Origin: Fimbriimonadaceae bacterium
Lineage (GTDB): Bacteria; Armatimonadota; Fimbriimonadia; Fimbriimonadales; Fimbriimonadaceae
DNA length: 10,773 nt
Assembly (NCBI GenBank): GCA_022842565.1
Contig: JALHPH010000025.1
Coordinates: forward strand, 1 to 10,773
Direction of reading: 5' to 3'
Numbering within the stretch: the first letter of the stretch is position 1; every line of letters starts with the position of its first letter. The position numbers and the translations under genes are program-made. Below, in pieces: positions 6,478 to 10,773 of the stretch. Below the pieces are notes generated by a model, which saw only the letters and a program-made list of their open reading frames with translations, had not been told where the DNA came from and ran no database searches.

Positions 6478-7652
6478 AGCAAACACTACCGCTCTTGGTC
6501 GTAGATGACGAATCGAACATTCGCCGCATCCTGCAGGTGGCGTTCGAGAAGGCAGGGCTAGTGGTGCTCACCGCTGGCAGTGGGGAGGAGGCCATGGCGA
6601 TATTGCAGCAGCAGTCCTTCGGGGCAATCATCACCGACGTCACAATGCCAGGAATGACTGGGTTCGAGCTGCACGCCAAGGTCGCCGAGCGCTGGCCGGA
6701 GACTCCGGTCATCATCATGACCGCTTTCGGCACCATCCCTCAGGCCGTGGCAGCCATCCGTCTGGGCGCATTCGAGTTCATCACTAAGCCGTTCGATCTC
6801 GACTCTCTGAAGAAGATCGTGTTGGCAGCCATGAATGAAAAGCTGCCCAAGAAAGCAGCGAGTACCAAGTCAAAGTCTCCGACCAAGACCACCTTCATCG
6901 CCGAATCTCCGGTCATGAAGGACGTGCTGCAAACGATTGAGCAGGTGGCCGATTCTCGCTGCACCGTGCTGATCACGGGCGAAAGCGGCACCGGAAAGGA
7001 AGTTGTCGCCCGACTGCTACACGAACTCTCGCCGCGTGCGGGTCAATCGTTTGTGGCCGCCAGCTGCGCCGCCATCCCCGAAAGCCTGATGGAAAGCGAA
7101 CTGTTCGGCTATGAGAAGGGTGCATTTACTGGGGCCAATAACAGCAAGCCCGGCAGGTTCGAACTCGCGCACGAAGGCACTTTGTTCCTAGATGAGATCG
7201 GTGACGTTCCGCCGCTTATCCAGGTGAAGCTACTTCGAGTTCTCCAGGAGCGAGAGTTTGAGCGCCTCGGCGCGACTAGCCCGACCAAAGTCGATGTCCG
7301 ACTCATCACCGCCACCAACCGCGACCTGCAGAGCATGGTCGATGAGGGCACTTACCGGCTCGACCTCCTCTATCGGCTCAAGGTCATCGAGATTCCATTG
7401 CCGCCGCTTCGCGAGCGAATCGAGGATATTCACCCGATGGTGCGGCACTACCTGGCGAAATACGGTGAGGAGAACGGTCGCGCGCTACGCGAAGTGTCAG
7501 CCTCTGCGCTGGCGATGCTGGAAAGCTACAGCTGGCCGGGTAACGTGCGTGAGCTCAGCAATGTGATCGAGCGCGCCATCGTACTGGCTCGGCGCGATGA
7601 AGATGTCCTAGACATGCACCACCTCCCGAATGCGCTCCGGCCCGCGGCCTAG
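6474..7652 (+). CDS. NtrC-family sigma-54 activator response regulator lacking a DNA-binding domain
   Basis: A 392-residue response regulator. Receiver (about 5-120): acidic pair Asp11-Asp12, phospho-acceptor Asp55 in IITDVTMPG, Thr83 and Lys105 (ITKPF). After a Lys-rich linker (121-139) comes the AAA+ sigma-54 interaction domain (about 140-375) with Walker A GESGTGKE (169-176), the sigma-54 contact loop GAFTGA (216-221), Walker B LFLDEIGD (237-244), and the SWPGNVRELSNVIERA segment (353-368). It should remodel RNA polymerase-sigma-54 in an ATP-dependent way when phosphorylated by the upstream kinase. The protein ends 24 residues after that segment; the Fis-type helix-turn-helix normally present in NtrC relatives of about 440-480 residues is absent. 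No helix-turn-helix is encoded after the TAG in this frame, and the convergent cyclase gene begins three bases later. H. pylori FlgR and chlamydial CtcC are natural activators of this shape. Confidence 0.94.
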   Translation: MKQTLPLLVVDDESNIRRILQVAFEKAGLVVLTAGSGEEAMAILQQQSFGAIITDVTMPGMTGFELHAKVAERWPETPVIIMTAFGTIPQAVAAIRLGAFEFITKPFDLDSLKKIVLAAMNEKLPKKAASTKSKSPTKTTFIAESPVMKDVLQTIEQVADSRCTVLITGESGTGKEVVARLLHELSPRAGQSFVAASCAAIPESLMESELFGYEKGAFTGANNSKPGRFELAHEGTLFLDEIGDVPPLIQVKLLRVLQEREFERLGATSPTKVDVRLITATNRDLQSMVDEGTYRLDLLYRLKVIEIPLPPLRERIEDIHPMVRHYLAKYGEENGRALREVSASALAMLESYSWPGNVRELSNVIERAIVLARRDEDVLDMHHLPNALRPAA

Positions 7653-7655
7653 CTC

Positions 7656-9761
7656 TTACTTGCTGAGAGGCGTGAAGACACCGGCCCAGTTAGCCCCGGG
7701 TGGGCGGTGCCTGAACTCCTGGCAACGCTGCATCATCACTTGGGCGGCCACGTCATGCTCACGCAACAGCATCGCCTCATAGTACAGGGCTTCTGCTTCG
7801 GGGAATCGAGCTTCTTGGTACCGCTCGAACGCCTTTGTCACCATGCTTAACCATTTGGTAAAAAACTCGCCTGATGCGGCCTCAGTCCGGTAGACCTCAC
7901 ATACGATTTCAGGCGTTTGCCGCCCCATCACCGCGACTTTGTCAATCGGGCGAAGGAGGAACTCCTCGCCAAGTGCTTGGGCCGTGACTTCGTCCACCAG
8001 CAGGGAAGTCCCGTAGACTTTGTTCAGCCCCTGCAGCCGACTGGCTAAGTTGACTCGGTCCCCGATACATGTGTAGTTCATGCGGTCGGGAGTGCCAATA
8101 TTGCCGACCACCACGACACCCGAAGCGACGCCAACCCGGGCGCGAAGCCCCTCTGGTAGCGTAGCAAGCACCTGGTGCGCCGCCCGGAGCGCTTGGATTT
8201 CGCGGTTTGCGCATTCATGTGGCGCACCCCAAAAAGCCATCACTTCGTCGCCCAAATACTTATCGATAGTCCCGCCTTCGGCGGTCACGGCATCGCTGAC
8301 AGACTGCAGGAACTTGTTCAACCGCGGCACGATGACTTCGAGCGGCTCCGAGTCCGCCTGGCTAGTGAACCCCTCCAGGTCGGCAAATAGAATGGTGAGT
8401 TCGCGCTTATCCACCGAGAGCATCGCCTCTTGGTTCGAATCCATGAGGTAACGAACATAAGCCCTGGGGACCAATCTTTCGAAAGATCGCAAGCTGTTGC
8501 GCATCCGCTCCATGGCTTGGCCAAGGGCGTTGACTTCGGTCACCATGTTGTCGGTTTGACTGGGGTGAGTCAGGTCCAAACGGCCGATCCGCGCAGCCTG
8601 CTCCGTGAGGTCCTTCAAGGGCTGCGCCACTCGCCGCGCCAAAAGGAATGCCAGCAACGCTCCGGCCAAAGCCAGGACTCCCGCAAACTTCGTAGCGGTT
8701 TGGTAGGTCGAATTGAGCGCGCCCAGATAAGCTGATTCGGGCACCACCGCGAACACCACCCAATCGACCCCTGGCCACCGAACCCGGCGATATCCGACCA
8801 CCAGCCGTTCGCCATCCGATTCGGCGACCAGCGAGTCCGAGTTCTCGAGGGTTAGCGCCTGCGCCCCAGTCGTGGAGCGCTTAGCAAACGCGCTCATCAC
8901 TTCGTTCGCCTGCACGTCCGAACGCGAGTCCATCAGATTGTTTTTGGGCACGGCCAGAACCTGGTTTTTGGCGGGAGACGCGTCGGTCTCAGCAGTCTGG
9001 ATCACGAATCCATAGCCCACCTCACGGATTCGAATCGAATTCAGAAAGCCCTCAAGTCGAGTGAGAGTGAGGTCGGCGGTCACCACTCCCAGCAGCTCCC
9101 CGGAAGGCCCGCGCAACGGCCGTGCGCATGTCACGCCCAATTCTTCTTTTTGATTGCCGCTCGGAATAAACTTGTACGCTGGAGTCCAAGCGACTTCTTT
9201 ACTGACTTCGTGCGCCGCTTTGGCAGCGCGATAATAGGGCCGCGTACGGCTATCGACTTTCCATGCCTTATCGCGAAAGACCTCCTCCTCGCCGTGCAGC
9301 CCGACTAGATAATCTTTGCGATCATAGAGCCCCGGTTCTCTGGCTACGTTGACCTGGTACAGCGGACGCCCCTCTCGGTCGCGCGATACCTGTAAGAACT
9401 CGCCCGATCCCTCTAGGGTCAAGCTGAGATAGGCCAGATCATCGTTGGCCAGGATCTGATCACCGAGCGTTTTCAGCAAGGTTCTGAGCTCGCTCACCGT
9501 GAACCTGGAAGGCTGGAGCAATCCCTTGCTGCTCAGTAGCCGCGCAATCTCAGCGTTAGAAGATTCGGTCTCACGGAGCAAGCTTTGAACCTGGAGGTCC
9601 ACCAAATTGATGTTGTCTTCGATGGCGTCCGCCGCCATCGTTTTCACGGTTTCGCGGCTTTGGTGCCACGTAAAAAGGCCGCTCAGCAGGATGGTCCCAA
9701 TCACCAACAGGAGCATTGTTGAGACCAAATAGGCTCCTAAAGTGATCTTTCCTCGGTTCAT
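7656..9761 (-). CDS. membrane dCache-HAMP class III adenylate cyclase
   Basis: A 701-residue receptor cyclase likely making cAMP from ATP. Order: transmembrane helix about 9-30; extracytoplasmic dCache-type sensor about 32-345, with RTRPYY (172-177) and GVVTADLTL (225-233) in the first lobe and GYGFVIQ (249-255) starting the second; transmembrane helix about 355-376; HAMP about 376-430; catalytic domain about 445-625; and a TPR-like tail ending in the cyclase-typical PPxxWxGVxxLxxK pattern. Catalytic residues are present: metal-binding Asp461 (ILFADLEGF) and Asp505 (KYLGDEV), adenine-selecting Lys501 and Thr564 (YTCIGD), and transition-state Asn571 and Arg575 (NLASR). It is thus expected to be an active adenylate rather than guanylate cyclase, with dimerisation through HAMP. 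The ATG at 9761 directly abuts GGAG, an unusually tight ribosome site; no better in-frame start is seen. It converges with the response regulator, leaving only three bases. Confidence 0.94.
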   Translation of the reverse strand: MNRGKITLGAYLVSTMLLLVIGTILLSGLFTWHQSRETVKTMAADAIEDNINLVDLQVQSLLRETESSNAEIARLLSSKGLLQPSRFTVSELRTLLKTLGDQILANDDLAYLSLTLEGSGEFLQVSRDREGRPLYQVNVAREPGLYDRKDYLVGLHGEEEVFRDKAWKVDSRTRPYYRAAKAAHEVSKEVAWTPAYKFIPSGNQKEELGVTCARPLRGPSGELLGVVTADLTLTRLEGFLNSIRIREVGYGFVIQTAETDASPAKNQVLAVPKNNLMDSRSDVQANEVMSAFAKRSTTGAQALTLENSDSLVAESDGERLVVGYRRVRWPGVDWVVFAVVPESAYLGALNSTYQTATKFAGVLALAGALLAFLLARRVAQPLKDLTEQAARIGRLDLTHPSQTDNMVTEVNALGQAMERMRNSLRSFERLVPRAYVRYLMDSNQEAMLSVDKRELTILFADLEGFTSQADSEPLEVIVPRLNKFLQSVSDAVTAEGGTIDKYLGDEVMAFWGAPHECANREIQALRAAHQVLATLPEGLRARVGVASGVVVVGNIGTPDRMNYTCIGDRVNLASRLQGLNKVYGTSLLVDEVTAQALGEEFLLRPIDKVAVMGRQTPEIVCEVYRTEAASGEFFTKWLSMVTKAFERYQEARFPEAEALYYEAMLLREHDVAAQVMMQRCQEFRHRPPGANWAGVFTPLSK

Positions 9762-9809
9762 CTCCTGCTTTTCTGACCTGGCGGCTAGCCCCCAATCTCG
9801 AATTTGTCA

Positions 9810-9820
9810 TAAAATGGAGG
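9810..9820 (+). promoter_or_regulatory. -10-like TAAAAT overlapping the ribosome site of the beta-lactamase-fold gene
   Basis: TAAAAT (9810-9815) is followed at once by GGAGG (9816-9820). GGAGG is four bases before the ATG at 9825 and seven before the adjacent ATG at 9828. If the hexamer is the true -10, the SD would be outside the transcript and initiation leaderless; if the transcript starts upstream, the SD is used. The two readings exclude each other. Confidence 0.4.
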
Positions 9821-9824
9821 CCTG

Positions 9825-10773
9825 ATGATGCTACGGACGGGAATTGCGGTCTCTTTGCTTCTGGCTGGTTCGGCGACTACGCTCACGGCCTCGCCGCCGG
9901 CACGAAACAGCGACGCCGCGGTCCTTGCCGGCATTCAGCTGAAACTCAACAAGATCTGCAAAGGGTTCGAGGGGCGGCTTGGTTATCACCTCAGGCTTCT
10001 CAACTCATCTGCGCGCATCGGCTACCGCGATCACGAGAGGTTCCCAACCGCCAGCACCATCAAAACCGCCGTTGCACTGGCCGCGATTCAAGAAGTCGAC
10101 GCGGGGCGCATGAAGATGAGCGACAAGCAGCCCGTGCCGACTGACCCCGCACGCCGCGAGGCCAGCATGTGGTCGTTCTACTTGAAGGACGGCACAGTGC
10201 TCGATCTGGATGCTTGGGTGAACCTGATGGTCACCGTCAGCGACAACACGGCCACCATCGTCACGCGCGATTGGATCGGCACCATGAAGGTGAACGAGAA
10301 AATGCAGGCGCTGGGTCTGACGAATACCAAGATCCTCGGCAATGCTCCCAAGGACAACGTTCCAATCCAGCGGCTGCGGCGGCAATTTGGCATGGGCATG
10401 ACCACTCCCAGCGAAATGGCGACCCTCTTGGAACTCATCTATCGGCGCAAGGCCGCTTCGGCGGCCGGATGCGAGAAGATGATCCGCATCTTGACGCACC
10501 AATACTGGGATGACTGGATTGCAGGCTCAGTGCCGCCGGGCGTGGCCGTGGCCAGTAAGAGCGGCGCCATCACACGGAGCCGCAGCGACACCGCCATCGT
10601 CTTTTCGCACTCCCGGCCCTATGTGCTGACGATTTATACCGACAGCCAAAAAGACCGTCGCTGGGTTGCAGACAACGCGGGCGACAAAGCGATCAAGAAG
10701 ATAGCGGGGATCGTATGGAACGGGCTACACCCGGACCAACCCTATGAGGCACCTCCCGGTTACAACGAGAAGT
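9825..10773 (+). CDS. exported serine beta-lactamase-fold protein (class A-like), 3' end outside the window
   Basis: Open from the ATG at 9825 (or 9828) to the window end, 316 complete codons, no stop. A Sec signal peptide (hydrophobic 6-20, cleavage near LTA-S 23) sends it out of the cytoplasm. The three class A serine-enzyme motifs are present: Ser77-Thr-Ile-Lys80 (nucleophile and Lys), Ser139-Asp-Asn (SDN loop) and Lys245-Ser-Gly, with spacings close to class A numbering (62 and 106 versus 60 and 104). MTTPSEMATLL (192-202) matches the helix after the omega loop. The omega loop itself (about 170-190: LGNAPKDNVP...) has no ExxLN glutamate, the base that hydrolyses the acyl-enzyme, so efficient beta-lactamase activity is doubtful. 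A D-Ala peptidase or other serine hydrolase role is as likely. A C-terminal extension (from about 300) goes beyond the usual fold. It is divergent from the cyclase, 63 bases apart. Confidence 0.82.
   Translation, partial: MMLRTGIAVSLLLAGSATTLTASPPARNSDAAVLAGIQLKLNKICKGFEGRLGYHLRLLNSSARIGYRDHERFPTASTIKTAVALAAIQEVDAGRMKMSDKQPVPTDPARREASMWSFYLKDGTVLDLDAWVNLMVTVSDNTATIVTRDWIGTMKVNEKMQALGLTNTKILGNAPKDNVPIQRLRRQFGMGMTTPSEMATLLELIYRRKAASAAGCEKMIRILTHQYWDDWIAGSVPPGVAVASKSGAITRSRSDTAIVFSHSRPYVLTIYTDSQKDRRWVADNAGDKAIKKIAGIVWNGLHPDQPYEAPPGYNEK

Noticed and set aside
7653..7800. A frameshifted or read-through helix-turn-helix for the response regulator
   Set aside because: Translation past the TAG in the same frame shows no Fis-like helices, and the DNA is the conserved 3' end of the cyclase on the other strand.
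1..10773. CRISPR array, tRNA or rRNA gene, insertion sequence, phage or toxin-antitoxin module
   Set aside because: No regularly spaced repeats, cloverleaf sequences, transposase or integrase motifs, or inverted-repeat ends were seen on either strand.

Overview
The window is about 10.8 kb of moderately GC-rich bacterial chromosome (around 58-60% by eye) with ordinary coding density: nine complete or near-complete genes and two cut by the window edges. There are no tRNA or rRNA genes, insertion sequences, CRISPR arrays or phage genes, and no gene-free stretch reaches 300 bases. A lipoprotein signal, secreted proteins, an ECF sigma factor and an NtrC-type (sigma-54) activator point to a free-living bacterium with complex signalling. 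Several genes on their own transcription units have a -10-like hexamer 6-9 bases before the ATG and little or no Shine-Dalgarno (SD) sequence. This suggests leaderless transcripts, known in for example Deinococcus-Thermus. A lineage such as Armatimonadota (Fimbriimonadia) would fit the overall style, but that is only a guess.

Layout, left to right. Bases 1-1138 (minus strand): the start of a small exported VirK-like protein, preceded by nadE (ammonia-dependent NAD synthetase). Bases 1234-2140 (plus strand): a 63-residue membrane protein closed by an intrinsic terminator, then an ECF-type sigma factor with an extended -10 promoter. Bases 2137-4882 (minus strand): glyA (serine hydroxymethyltransferase), whose stop interlocks with the sigma-factor stop, and upstream of it a lipoprotein of the vanadium-dependent haloperoxidase/PAP2 superfamily with all vanadate or phosphate ligands present. 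Bases 4975-7652 (plus strand): a translationally coupled two-component pair, a cytoplasmic GAF-PAS histidine kinase and an NtrC-family response regulator that stops without a DNA-binding domain. Bases 7656-9761 (minus strand): a membrane class III adenylate cyclase with a dCache sensor, HAMP domain and TPR-like tail. Bases 9825-10773 (plus strand, cut by the window end): an exported serine beta-lactamase-fold protein with the three serine motifs but no recognisable general-base glutamate.

Housekeeping genes (nadE, glyA) are interleaved with signalling genes (ECF sigma factor, kinase/activator pair, cAMP cyclase) and envelope hydrolases. The only clear multi-gene operon is the kinase/regulator pair. 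The most interesting unit is that pair, because a cytoplasmic kinase plus an activator lacking a helix-turn-helix resembles Helicobacter FlgS/FlgR and implies sigma-54 activation without an upstream binding site. Its neighbour, the divergently transcribed vanadate-site lipoprotein, is a second point of interest.
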